A DNA stretch of 5,209 nucleotides from DASPXY01 sp038227745 (GCA_038227745.1 JBBRPS010000718.1:1-5209), one strand, 5' to 3'. Counted from the stretch's first letter, positions 1 to 5,192 are shown. Numbers and translations: made by a program. The notes: generated by a model not told the origin, from the sequence alone.

Positions 1-167
1 ATCAGGTCGAGAACATCGACGCCATCCTTCTCAACTCGGACCTCCCCATCTCCGGGCCAAATGGACACAATCGACTCCCCCTTGTCAGAGTTGGTCAGTT
101 TAACCGTGACAGGAGCCGTCCGAAACACGTCCGTGACAGACACCTCTTCTCCCTTGCCCAAGGGGAA

Positions 168-175
168 GAAAGCCC
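168..175. repeat. 8-bp target site duplication, left copy (GAAAGCCC)
   Basis: Direct repeat directly outside the left MITE end. It is identical to the copy at 331-338. Confidence 0.8.
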
Positions 176-330
176 GTAACCGTTCACCGCATTCCGAAAG
201 TGTGCCGACTTGATCGCCTGAGCCCGTCAGTAGTTCGGAAAAACGTGCCTGGTTTCTCACGCTATCGCCTTAAGAAGCGCGATTTGACCGCGCGAAAAAG
301 CCCGTTCCCCGAAGTCGGGTGAACGGTTAC
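176..330. mobile_element. 155-bp MITE with IS66-type ends (non-autonomous)
   Basis: The ends are perfect 13-bp inverted repeats: GTAACCGTTCACC at 176-188 and its reverse complement GGTGAACGGTTAC at 318-330. Imperfect complementarity continues inward. The element is flanked by a direct repeat GAAAGCCC at 168-175 and 331-338. Termini starting 5'-GTAA and an 8-bp target duplication are the known signature of the IS66 family. The 155-bp interior is too short for a transposase, so mobility would need an IS66 transposase in trans. Removing the element and one duplicate precisely restores an open frame in the host gene. This is independent evidence that both boundaries are right. Family assignment rests on end sequence and duplication length only. 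Confidence 0.85.
258..271 (-). promoter_or_regulatory. Possible translation restart site inside the MITE
   Basis: On the minus strand the sequence reads AAGG (271-268), 7 nt, then GTG (260-258). The TAG that ends the upstream half lies at 264-262, one base before the GTG. From this GTG the frame stays open through the right half of the MITE (31 codons) and into the original C-terminal part of the interrupted gene. Stop and start spaced this closely, with a Shine-Dalgarno-like site, suit termination-reinitiation. The motif is short and could be chance. Confidence 0.35.
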
Positions 331-338
331 GAAAGCCC
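331..338. repeat. 8-bp target site duplication, right copy (GAAAGCCC)
   Basis: Direct repeat directly outside the right MITE end, matching 168-175. The codon at 333-331 is the last original codon of the interrupted gene before the element. Confidence 0.8.
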
Positions 339-585
339 CTTCCGGCTCGATGTTCAGGGTCAGCGACCTGGACAAGTCGTTGCGGATAACAAAGTGGTTG
401 TGGTGAGCCATTAATCTTTCTCCTCAATCGAGCAGTTTGGCAATCTCCCGCAGCTGGCCGGCTCGCCCCGCCGCGCTCGGCCACTTGAGTTATTCACGAG
501 TATTTCCGAGTAAACCCACCGCGTCGTTCGGCGAGACCGCTGCGCGAGACTACCGATCACCTTGTCGCTTCTTCAGCCACTCGCT

Positions 586-593
586 GAAACTTG
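586..593. repeat. 8-bp direct repeat flanking the palindrome, left copy (GAAACTTG)
   Basis: Identical to 704-711, just outside the palindrome, and read as a target site duplication. The following G (594) also matches 712, so an 8- or 9-bp duplication cannot be told apart. Confidence 0.6.
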
Positions 594-703
594 GGTGGTG
601 GGCCAGGAATGTTGCCAAGTGCCGTTTTCCCTGGGTTTTTCCGCTCCGTGCCATCAAAAAACCCAGGGAAATGCGCGGTTGGCAACATTCCTGGCCCACC
701 ACC
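594..703. mobile_element. 110-bp snap-back palindromic element with 8-bp flanking direct repeats
   Basis: The outer arms are a perfect 25-bp inverted repeat at 594-618 and 679-703, starting GGTGGTGGGCCAGG. The inner arms are a perfect 15-bp repeat (TTTCCCTGGGTTTTT at 626-640, complement at 657-671). They are separated by a mismatched 7-by-7-nt internal loop and closed by a 16-nt loop (641-656). GAAACTTG flanks the element at 586-593 and 704-711; the match runs to 9 bp if the next G is counted. The direct repeat suggests insertion by a transposition-like event with an 8-bp stagger, and removal joins a reading frame (see the decayed gene at 424-733). It has no coding capacity, and I cannot name its parent family. 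It could also fold as a very stable RNA hairpin. Confidence 0.7.
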
Positions 704-711
704 GAAACTTG
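704..711. repeat. 8-bp direct repeat flanking the palindrome, right copy (GAAACTTG)
   Basis: Identical to 586-593 on the other side of the palindrome. Confidence 0.6.
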
Positions 712-817
712 GCAGACGAAGAAAAGGGGGCATGGGAACCTCTGAATGGAGCCTTTCCTTCATTTTGATTTGAGCTGTGTCCCCCTTTTTCCTCTCTTTT
801 CCCTTCCATCCCATTTG

Positions 818-1714
818 TCACTGCGGTTTCGAGGACGGGCCGTTGGCTTTCAGTTGACGGGCCAGCGCCTCCAAGGTTTCCGGGGGGAGCGCCTTGACCA
901 GTTCCTCAGCAGACAGCCCCTTGAGCCGCTCCTCGGGGGACAGCCCTTTGAGCCGCTCCTCGGGGGGTAACCGCTTGCGGAGTTCCTCCATGGGCACCCC
1001 CTCCAACCGCTCCTCGGGGGACAGCCGCTTGCGGAGTTCTTCCGCGGGCAAGCTCGCGAGGAGTTCATCGATGGTCTCGCGGACGAATTCCTTCAATTTG
1101 TCGGGCATGTCGGGTTCCTCGCTATACGCCTTGAACAGTTGGTACAACAGCGAACTGGTCTCCTGCGAGTGCGGCCGGTAATGCTCCCGACCGTAGCGCA
1201 GCAGTTCCTGCCTGGCGCTGAACAGGTGGAGCATGGCGTTGTGCTCCTCTTGCGGCAACTGATTCAGCACAATGACGCGGATGCGCACCCCCAGCCCCCG
1301 CAACTCGTAAACGTCCTCCCCGAGACTTGTCAGCGCCACCTGTTGGGCAAGGTTGTGTGGGAAGCGCGCACACACCGCGAACAGCCGGAAATCGGCCTCC
1401 GGCAGCAGAACCTGAAGCGACGGGCTGGACTGCTTCCGGTAGTTCACGAAATGGCCGATCAGCTCCCACAGCGTCCAGAGGTCGAGGGCCTCCTGGTGCG
1501 ACTTGAAGGTCAGCAGGTTGTGCGCGGCCAGATCCTCGAAGCCGTCGGGCAACGGCCGCGGGATCGGCTCGGGCCCCTTCCGGATCAGGACGACATCAAC
1601 AAACTGCTGCTTGAGCGACAGGTCCATCTCGGTCTCCACGGCGATGGCGGTGCCCTGGAAGAAGTCGATCCAGGACAGGCCGAACAGCCGGTGCAACGGT
1701 CTGGGTTCGCTCAT
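818..1714 (-). CDS. Uncharacterised PD-(D/E)XK-like protein with C-terminal 9-residue repeats
   Basis: Protein of 298 residues, cytosolic by appearance. The N-terminal part resembles the PD-(D/E)XK nuclease superfamily in the broad manner of Rpn/YhgA-like or DUF nuclease families. An acidic stretch (VETEMDLSLKQQ, about 26-37) leads into a hydrophobic strand with aspartate (FVDVVLIRK, 38-46). A second strand ends in lysine (HNLLTFKSHQE, 65-75), followed by a helix (ALDLWTLWELIGHFVNYRKQ). The usual acidic residue two before the lysine is threonine here (LLTFKS), so a catalytic role is uncertain. Residues about 222-284 are seven 9-residue units of the form LxPEERLKG or LxAEELRKR, probably a helical charged tail. 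I chose ATG 1714 because GGAG (1723-1720) lies 5 nt upstream; an in-frame GTG at 1720 is the alternative. The gene starts just after the truncated MazF-like fragment. Function is unproven. Confidence 0.75.
   Translation of the reverse strand: MSEPRPLHRLFGLSWIDFFQGTAIAVETEMDLSLKQQFVDVVLIRKGPEPIPRPLPDGFEDLAAHNLLTFKSHQEALDLWTLWELIGHFVNYRKQSSPSLQVLLPEADFRLFAVCARFPHNLAQQVALTSLGEDVYELRGLGVRIRVIVLNQLPQEEHNAMLHLFSARQELLRYGREHYRPHSQETSSLLYQLFKAYSEEPDMPDKLKEFVRETIDELLASLPAEELRKRLSPEERLEGVPMEELRKRLPPEERLKGLSPEERLKGLSAEELVKALPPETLEALARQLKANGPSSKPQ
863..1051 (-). repeat. Seven tandem 27-bp units coding LxPEERLKG-type repeats
   Basis: In-frame tandem array in the 3' part of the PD-(D/E)XK-like gene. The encoded units are LPAEELRKR, LSPEERLEG, VPMEELRKR, LPPEERLKG, LSPEERLKG, LSAEELVKA and LPPETLEAL. 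The DNA units are diverged, the middle ones most alike. Such arrays expand and contract by slippage or recombination, so copy number may vary between relatives. Confidence 0.85.
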
Positions 1715-1733
1715 CGCCACTCCGGGCGGGGTT

Positions 1734-1862
1734 TCAGGGTGTGCAGTTGATGTCAGCCGTCGCCGTCACGACGACGGCGGGGCGGAGCTTGCGGAAGCCG
1801 TTGGCGTCCTCCAGTTCGGCCCAGACGACGCTGCCCAACTGCGGCAACCGTGCCGTGGTCAT
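1734..1862 (-). pseudogene. MazF/PemK-like toxin, truncated after 42 residues
   Basis: The ATG at 1862-1860 overlaps the stop of the upstream antitoxin (ATGA), the classic arrangement of a translationally coupled type II toxin-antitoxin pair. The peptide reads MTTARLPQLGSVVWAELED, then ANGFRKLRPAVVVTATADIN, then CTP and TGA (1736-1734). The G-x-V-x-W-x-x-L start followed by K-x-RPAVVV is the typical N-terminal beta-barrel motif of MazF/PemK/CcdB-fold toxins (for example GDVWWVDLDP...KTRPAVVV). Family members are roughly 100-120 residues, so about two thirds of the fold, including later catalytic and interface residues, is missing. The break lies just before the PD-(D/E)XK-like gene, and I found no displaced 3' remainder in the window. 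It is too short to form a working RNase and is most likely a toxin remnant. Confidence 0.7.
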
Positions 1863-2176
1863 CCGTTCGGCCCCTCCTCCGGCTCAAAGGGATTGTCCGT
1901 ATCGTCAAACCACTCCTGCGGCGGCCGGTGCGTCTTCGGCACACGATTCCAATCGATTTGCGCCGCCGACTTTTCCACCTCCTGCCGGGCCACGACTTCA
2001 CGCAGTAACTCCAGGTACTCCAGAGGGATGACGGCCGCCAGATCCTCGCCGTTACGACGGACGATCAGCGGTTTGCCTGCGGCGGCGACCTGGCTCAAGA
2101 CGTCGGAATACTCCTGAGCCCCCTGCGGTTCGTCCACGCGGCCGGGTTCGGGAAGCAAGGATTGCAGGGTCATCAT
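1859..2176 (-). CDS. Phd/YefM-like antitoxin
   Basis: Protein of 105 residues. The centre (about 20-58, AQEYSDVLSQVAAAGKPLIV then RRNGEDLAAVIPLEYLELL) has the Phd/YefM fold pattern: a helix, two short strands around a turn (PLIVRRNGEDLAAVIP), then the helix entering the toxin-binding region. The C-terminal 45 residues are acidic and probably flexible (KTHRPPQEWFDDTDNPFEPEEGPNG), as expected for the part that wraps a toxin. In the family, the N-terminal domain binds operator DNA and represses its own operon. The gene overlaps the truncated MazF-like toxin by 4 bp, so this antitoxin now probably lacks its cognate toxin. Starts at 2176 (5 nt from GGAGG at 2186-2182) and 2173 (8 nt, ideal) are both possible. 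The inverted repeat at 2192-2315 lies just upstream of the ribosome binding site. Confidence 0.75.
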   Translation of the reverse strand: MMTLQSLLPEPGRVDEPQGAQEYSDVLSQVAAAGKPLIVRRNGEDLAAVIPLEYLELLREVVARQEVEKSAAQIDWNRVPKTHRPPQEWFDDTDNPFEPEEGPNG

Positions 2177-2191
2177 TCATTCCTCCAGGGT

Positions 2192-2315
2192 GGCCTTGAT
2201 CCTCAATTTGAACAGTTTTGTGAACGCCTGGCCACTTATTCGGCGCAACCTCTTGCGGCAGCAGGTCTTTCGCAGCTGATATAGACGTACAGTGTTCAAA
2301 TTGGGGATCAAGGCC
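2192..2315. repeat. 23-bp inverted repeat pair enclosing 78 bp upstream of the antitoxin gene
   Basis: GGCCTTGATCCTCAATTTGA... (2192-2214) and its reverse complement (2293-2315) match at 22 of 23 positions, and a T/A pair extends them by one base outward. The 78-bp interior shows no gene. The pair could be the ends of a small MITE-like element, but I see no flanking target duplication. In RNA it would form a long stem just 5' of the antitoxin ribosome binding site. It fills most of the 238-bp gap 2177-2414. The rest of that gap (2316-2414) includes an AT-rich patch at about 2316-2352 that is the likeliest place for a promoter of the downstream genes, but no convincing -35/-10 pair stands out. 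Confidence 0.7.
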
Positions 2316-2414
2316 ATTTATGTTTTATCGTTCCAATTGTCGAATAAGATGAATGTTCCTTTCTCTTCCCCTCTCCCGCAATCGCCCGAAACCTCGGTCA
2401 CACGGTCGCCTTCT

Positions 2415-2639
2415 TCAGGCGCGCGCTTTCTTGCTGCTCTTGCGCGCGATTTCCACCAGCGCGCGCAAAGCCTCATTGACCGACTCCGAGTCGGGAAACA
2501 CAGCAGCCACATCCGGGGCGAGCACAACTACGTTCGTGCCCTCGGCGTAGCGCTTGGCATACTTGCCCCGTTCCCCCTTGCTGAAATCGTACTCGTCCAG
2601 CATATCCGGATCACGCTTACCTTTCGGCGTCTTCTTCAT
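2415..2639 (-). CDS. Ribbon-helix-helix-like antitoxin, partner of the BrnT toxin
   Basis: Protein of 74 residues. After a basic N-terminus (MKKTPKGKRDPDML) comes EYDFSKGERGKYAKRYAEGT, followed by a strand (NVVVLAPD), a short turn (VAAVFPDSES) and a helix (VNEALRALVEIARK). The strand-helix part has the look of a ribbon-helix-helix (CopG/MetJ-type) DNA-binding antitoxin. The overall sequence differs from classical BrnA, so I leave the symbol blank. The start overlaps the end of the BrnT gene by 23 bp and is preceded by AGGAAGG, so the two are almost certainly co-translated. Toxin-first order is that of brnTA modules. By family knowledge it would bind and neutralise the toxin and autoregulate the operon; partner assignment rests on gene order. 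Confidence 0.8.
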   Translation of the reverse strand: MKKTPKGKRDPDMLDEYDFSKGERGKYAKRYAEGTNVVVLAPDVAAVFPDSESVNEALRALVEIARKSSKKARA

Positions 2640-2904
2640 AGCCCTTCCTCTCTCGGCGGGTCGCGACCCGCGCGCTGATGATGCGAATTTTGGCCCCCCG
2701 CTCCGTGGAAACTACCACCAGGAGCCGCCCCCGATGGGATTCGCCCAGGGTGATGAAGCGGTCCTCCTCTTCCGAGTGCAGCGGGTCGGGGATTGTCAGC
2801 GCAAGTGGATCGCCAAAGGCCGATGTGGCCTCCTCAAAGGAGACGCGATGTTTCTTCAGGTTCCCCCTTGCTTTCTCCTCGTCCCACTCGAACTCGAGGC
2901 TCAT
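2617..2904 (-). CDS. brnT: BrnT family toxin (DUF497), type II toxin-antitoxin system
   Basis: Protein of 95 residues, the usual size for BrnT. Recognisable family blocks in order are FEWDEEKARGNLKKHRVSFEEA (residues 5-26), the FGDP segment (30-33), HSEEEDRFITLGES (43-56), GRLLVVVSTER (59-69) and the C-terminal RIISARVATRRERKGYEE (74-91). BrnT proteins have a RelE-like fold and act as ribonucleases that stop translation until bound by the antitoxin. All conserved blocks are present and there is no frameshift, so the toxin looks intact. The start ATG at 2904 has GGAG 7 nt upstream. The overlapping downstream gene codes for the likely antitoxin. It lies 80 bp downstream of the protease gene on the same strand and could be reached by read-through transcription or have its own promoter in that gap. 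Confidence 0.92.
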   Translation of the reverse strand: MSLEFEWDEEKARGNLKKHRVSFEEATSAFGDPLALTIPDPLHSEEEDRFITLGESHRGRLLVVVSTERGAKIRIISARVATRRERKGYEEDAER

Positions 2905-2984
2905 GGTTTCTCCCCATCGACGGTTTCCTTGGCCCCGAACGCTGTTTGGGAACGACGGGAAGCGGCGAAGGGTGGAAATCGCGG

Positions 2985-5126
2985 CTACGCGGTCGCCTTC
3001 TTGCGCTTGCTCCCCTTCTCGCCCTTGTCGCCGTTCAACTCCCCCAACGTCCGCGCGTCGATCACCTTCTTCTCGATCAGTAGGTCGCGCAGCGTCTCCA
3101 GCAGCGCACGATTGTCGCGCAGGATCTTCGCCGCCCGCTCGCGCCCCTCCTCCAAGATGTCGCGCACCTGCCGGTCGAGCGCCTCCAGCGTGGCCGCCGA
3201 CAGATGGGGGTGCCGGCCGCCCTCGTCGCTGTCGGCGCGGTAACGGGCCTGGCCGATCTCCTCATCGCCCATGCCGTGGACCTCGACCAGCTCGCGCGCG
3301 ATCGACGTGGCGGCCTGCAGGTCAGCGACGGCGCCCAGCGACAGGTCGTCCAGCAGCAACCGCTCCGCCTCGCGCGCCCCCAGCGCCACGCAGATCAAAT
3401 CCATGTAGAACTTCTTCGTCTGGATGTAGCGGTGCGCGGGATCCTGGTAGCGCACGTAGCCGAACGCCCACGGCGTATCACTCGCGATCGAGATGCGGTC
3501 GATCGGCGGGTGGTGCGGACAGAACAGCGCGCAGACCGCGTGCCCCGCCTCGTGCGTCGCCAGCACCCACTCCTCCTCGCGCGTGAACTTCGGCCGCTCG
3601 ATCCACTCCGTCAGCGCCCGCTCCACCTGCGCCTGCTCCGTCGGCTCCGTCAGCCGCTTCTCGCGCAGGCGGATGCGCGCCAGCGCCCGGCACAGCGCGT
3701 TCAGGTGGTCGCCGCTGAAGCGTGTGCCCATCGCCGCCCCCGGCACGTGCTCGCCGCTCCGTTTCACCGCGTACTCCAGCGCGTCCTCCGTGAGCTGCAG
3801 CCGCATCTTCTTGTCGTAGATGCGCAGGATCTCACGGCGGTCGTCGTTGTCCGGGTAGGGGATGTGCAGCTGGAACTCGAAGCGCCCGGGCCGCAGCAAT
3901 GCCGGGTCGAGGATCTCCGCGAAGTTCGTGGTGCCGACCACGAACACCATCTCCTCCTTGTGGAAGCCGTCCATCTCCGTCAGCAACTGGTTGACCATCG
4001 AGTGCTCGACGCCCGAGCCGGTGTAGGTGCCGCGCGCCGACGCGAACGAGTCCAGCTCGTCGAAGACGATGATCGCCGGCGCCGACTGGCGGGCGCGGTG
4101 GAAGATCTGGCGGATGCGCTCCTCCGATTCGCCGACCCACTTGCTCTTCAATTCCGGGCCGGAGACGACCGTGATCGCCGCCCCGATCGCCGACGCCATC
4201 GCCTTGGCGAACATCGTCTTGCCCGTGCCCGGCGGCCCCCAGAAGATCATGCCCTTCGGGATCAGCTCCTCCAGCCAGGCCACCTCCGCCGTGTCGGTCA
4301 CGGTGTCCTTGTGGGCCAGCACGTCGAGGATCTCCGCGCGCAGCCGCTGCTTCACCTTGGCGTAGCCGCCGATGTCGTTCTCCAGGCTGAGGTCGGGCAC
4401 TTCGAGCGTGCCGCCGAGCGTCGCCTGCCGCAGCTGCATGAAGGCGCCGCGCGGGTTGGCGGGGTAGTCCTCGCCCTCCAGCGTCGAGAGTAGTTTGCGC
4501 AGCCGCACCGCGTTGACGCCGGAGACGTACTTGTACAGCGCCCACGGGTTGAGCTGCTTGCCGAACTTGCGGCTCTCCTTCTGGGTGACGAGGTGGCGCA
4601 GGCGGCCGCGGGCGATGCCGAGGATGCTGAGGCGGTGCGGGAACAGGTTCTCGATCACCTCCGGCACGGGGAACGACGGGTCCTTGAAGCCGAGCCAGAC
4701 GACCGCGGGGTTCTCGTACATCAGCGGGATGACCTCGCGCGCCTCCGCGGTCAGGCCGCCCTGGCTGGTCGTCAGCAGGTCGAGGTGCGGCAGGGCGACG
4801 ACGCGCTTCTCGAACTCGACGGCGCCGCGCACCGCCTCGCGCACCTGCGCGATCATGGTGCCGATCAGGCCCATCGGCATGCCGCCCTCCTGCTGCTCCT
4901 GGCGGCCATCGAGGTAGCGGAACTGGACGCCTTGCGGCCGCATTCGGTTGCGCAGGTTGACGAACAGGAACGGGGCGAGGTCCTTGTCGCACTCGATGAG
5001 CACGGGCAGGCCGCGCTGCAGCTTCGACGCCGCCTCGGCCAGCTCGGCGGCGTACGCGACCTCGACGGCCTGGTCGGTCGTCAGGTCCTTCGGCAGTTCT
5101 TTCTCGGCGAGGAGAACGCTACTCAT
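2985..5126 (-). CDS. Soluble FtsH-type AAA+ zinc metalloprotease (peptidase M41)
   Basis: Protein of 713 residues that should unfold proteins with ATP and degrade them. Residues about 1-250 look like a degenerate ATPase-type domain with hydrophobic strands (RVVALPHLDLL, AVVWLGFKD) but no P-loop. The AAA+ module follows: Walker A GPPGTGKT (297-304), pore loop KSKWVGESEERIR (327-339), Walker B IIVFDELD (352-359, Asp356 and Glu357), and second region of homology with arginines RPGR (412-415). The M41 protease has the zinc motif HEAGH (525-529) and a probable third ligand Asp602 in LGAVADLQAA. The C-terminus is a lysine-rich tail. Canonical FtsH (about 640 residues in E. coli) has two N-terminal membrane helices; I see none here, so it is probably cytosolic. 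The pore loop W-V-G-E-S-E resembles Cdc48-like ATPases rather than the F-V-G of FtsH. The start has only a weak GGA 9 nt upstream. The gene is more GC-rich than its neighbours. Confidence 0.93.
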   Translation of the reverse strand: MSSVLLAEKELPKDLTTDQAVEVAYAAELAEAASKLQRGLPVLIECDKDLAPFLFVNLRNRMRPQGVQFRYLDGRQEQQEGGMPMGLIGTMIAQVREAVRGAVEFEKRVVALPHLDLLTTSQGGLTAEAREVIPLMYENPAVVWLGFKDPSFPVPEVIENLFPHRLSILGIARGRLRHLVTQKESRKFGKQLNPWALYKYVSGVNAVRLRKLLSTLEGEDYPANPRGAFMQLRQATLGGTLEVPDLSLENDIGGYAKVKQRLRAEILDVLAHKDTVTDTAEVAWLEELIPKGMIFWGPPGTGKTMFAKAMASAIGAAITVVSGPELKSKWVGESEERIRQIFHRARQSAPAIIVFDELDSFASARGTYTGSGVEHSMVNQLLTEMDGFHKEEMVFVVGTTNFAEILDPALLRPGRFEFQLHIPYPDNDDRREILRIYDKKMRLQLTEDALEYAVKRSGEHVPGAAMGTRFSGDHLNALCRALARIRLREKRLTEPTEQAQVERALTEWIERPKFTREEEWVLATHEAGHAVCALFCPHHPPIDRISIASDTPWAFGYVRYQDPAHRYIQTKKFYMDLICVALGAREAERLLLDDLSLGAVADLQAATSIARELVEVHGMGDEEIGQARYRADSDEGGRHPHLSAATLEALDRQVRDILEEGRERAAKILRDNRALLETLRDLLIEKKVIDARTLGELNGDKGEKGSKRKKATA

Positions 5127-5157
5127 GAAATCTGTTCCGGGGGCCGCGCTTTGGAGT

Positions 5158-5192
5158 GCGGCGCTCGGCGCCGCTTTCCCTCTTTCTTTTTC
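5158..5192 (+). terminator. GC-rich hairpin followed by a pyrimidine tract (possible terminator or 5' UTR hairpin)
   Basis: GCGGCGC (5158-5164), a 3-nt TCG loop, then GCGCCGC (5168-5174) make a perfect 7-bp stem. On the plus strand it is followed by TTTCCCTCTTTCTTTTTCT, T-rich but interrupted. No plus-strand gene ends here, so a terminator role is doubtful. On the minus strand it would lie in the leader of the protease gene, about 32 nt before the start codon. Confidence 0.3.

Larger units (their letters stand above)
1..411 (-). pseudogene. Small hypothetical gene split by an IS66-like MITE (runs off left edge)
   Basis: I do not recognise the family. The ATG at 411-409 has a strong ribosome binding site (AGGAG, 8 nt upstream). 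It begins MAHHNHFVIRND and reads 27 original codons to ...IEPEGAF, then enters the element at 176-330. There it picks up 22 foreign codons and stops at TAG 264-262. The original frame resumes at 167 (FPLGKGEEVSVTDVF...) and stays open to base 1, where the gene leaves the window. Deleting the element plus one 8-bp target duplicate (163 bp, not a multiple of 3) joins EPEGAF to FPLGKG in one frame of at least 82 codons without a stop. The restored protein looks soluble, with no signal peptide or membrane segment and many short beta-prone stretches (APVTVKLTNSDKG, ESIVSIWPGDGEVRV). The two halves could still be made as separate peptides by reinitiation, so loss of function is likely but not certain. 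Confidence 0.8.
424..733 (-). pseudogene. Decayed small gene: palindromic insertion plus two in-frame stops
   Basis: I do not recognise the family with confidence. The ATG at 733-731 follows AGAGG by 5 nt and reads MPPFLRLPSF up to the edge of the palindromic element at 594-703. Removing that element and one 8-bp duplicate continues the frame as SEWLKKRQGDR, then TAG (552-550), SRAAVSPNDAVGLLGNTRE, then TAA (510-508), LKWPSAAGRAGQLREIAKLLD and a final TGA (426-424). Reading glutamine (CAG, CAA) for the two stops gives a smooth 63-residue protein. Its last stop sits 12 bp before the ATG of the next gene and runs into that gene's ribosome binding site, as in an operon. The repaired protein would be small, basic and helix-rich. 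Chance continuation of the frame past two stops is possible, hence moderate confidence. Confidence 0.45.

Noticed and set aside
257..484. 75-codon minus-strand open frame crossing the MITE
   Set aside because: It overlaps the better supported ATG-411 gene in another frame, reads through the element, lacks a good ribosome binding site and has a composition typical of a shadow frame.
594..703. Palindrome as a Rho-independent terminator
   Set aside because: The stem is far longer than usual, there is no T-run after it on either strand, and direct repeats plus the restored frame fit an insertion better.
557..814. 85-codon minus-strand open frame through the palindrome (MGWKGKERKK...)
   Set aside because: Its middle is the palindrome itself, giving a mirrored GGGPGMLP/GNIPGPPP peptide, and its start is in low-complexity purine-rich DNA. 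It is a product of the insertion, not a gene.
775..817. Purine-rich stretch with GGGGGACACA on the minus strand, reminiscent of REP-type transposon ends
   Set aside because: There is no paired repeat, hairpin or transposase nearby, and the resemblance is too short to support a call.
1757..1785. GCCGTC...GACGGC inverted repeat
   Set aside because: It lies in the codons of the MazF-like PAVVVTATAD stretch, where GTC/GACGGC patterns arise from codon use.
2208..2279. Short plus-strand frame between the inverted repeats (LNSFVNAWPLIRRNLL...)
   Set aside because: It has no start with a ribosome binding site, no recognisable family and lies partly in the repeat.
3204..4493. Long plus-strand open frame of 429 codons opposite the protease gene, and other long frames there
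   Set aside because: Arginine-, alanine- and leucine-rich antisense shadows of a high-GC gene that has all its catalytic motifs on the minus strand.
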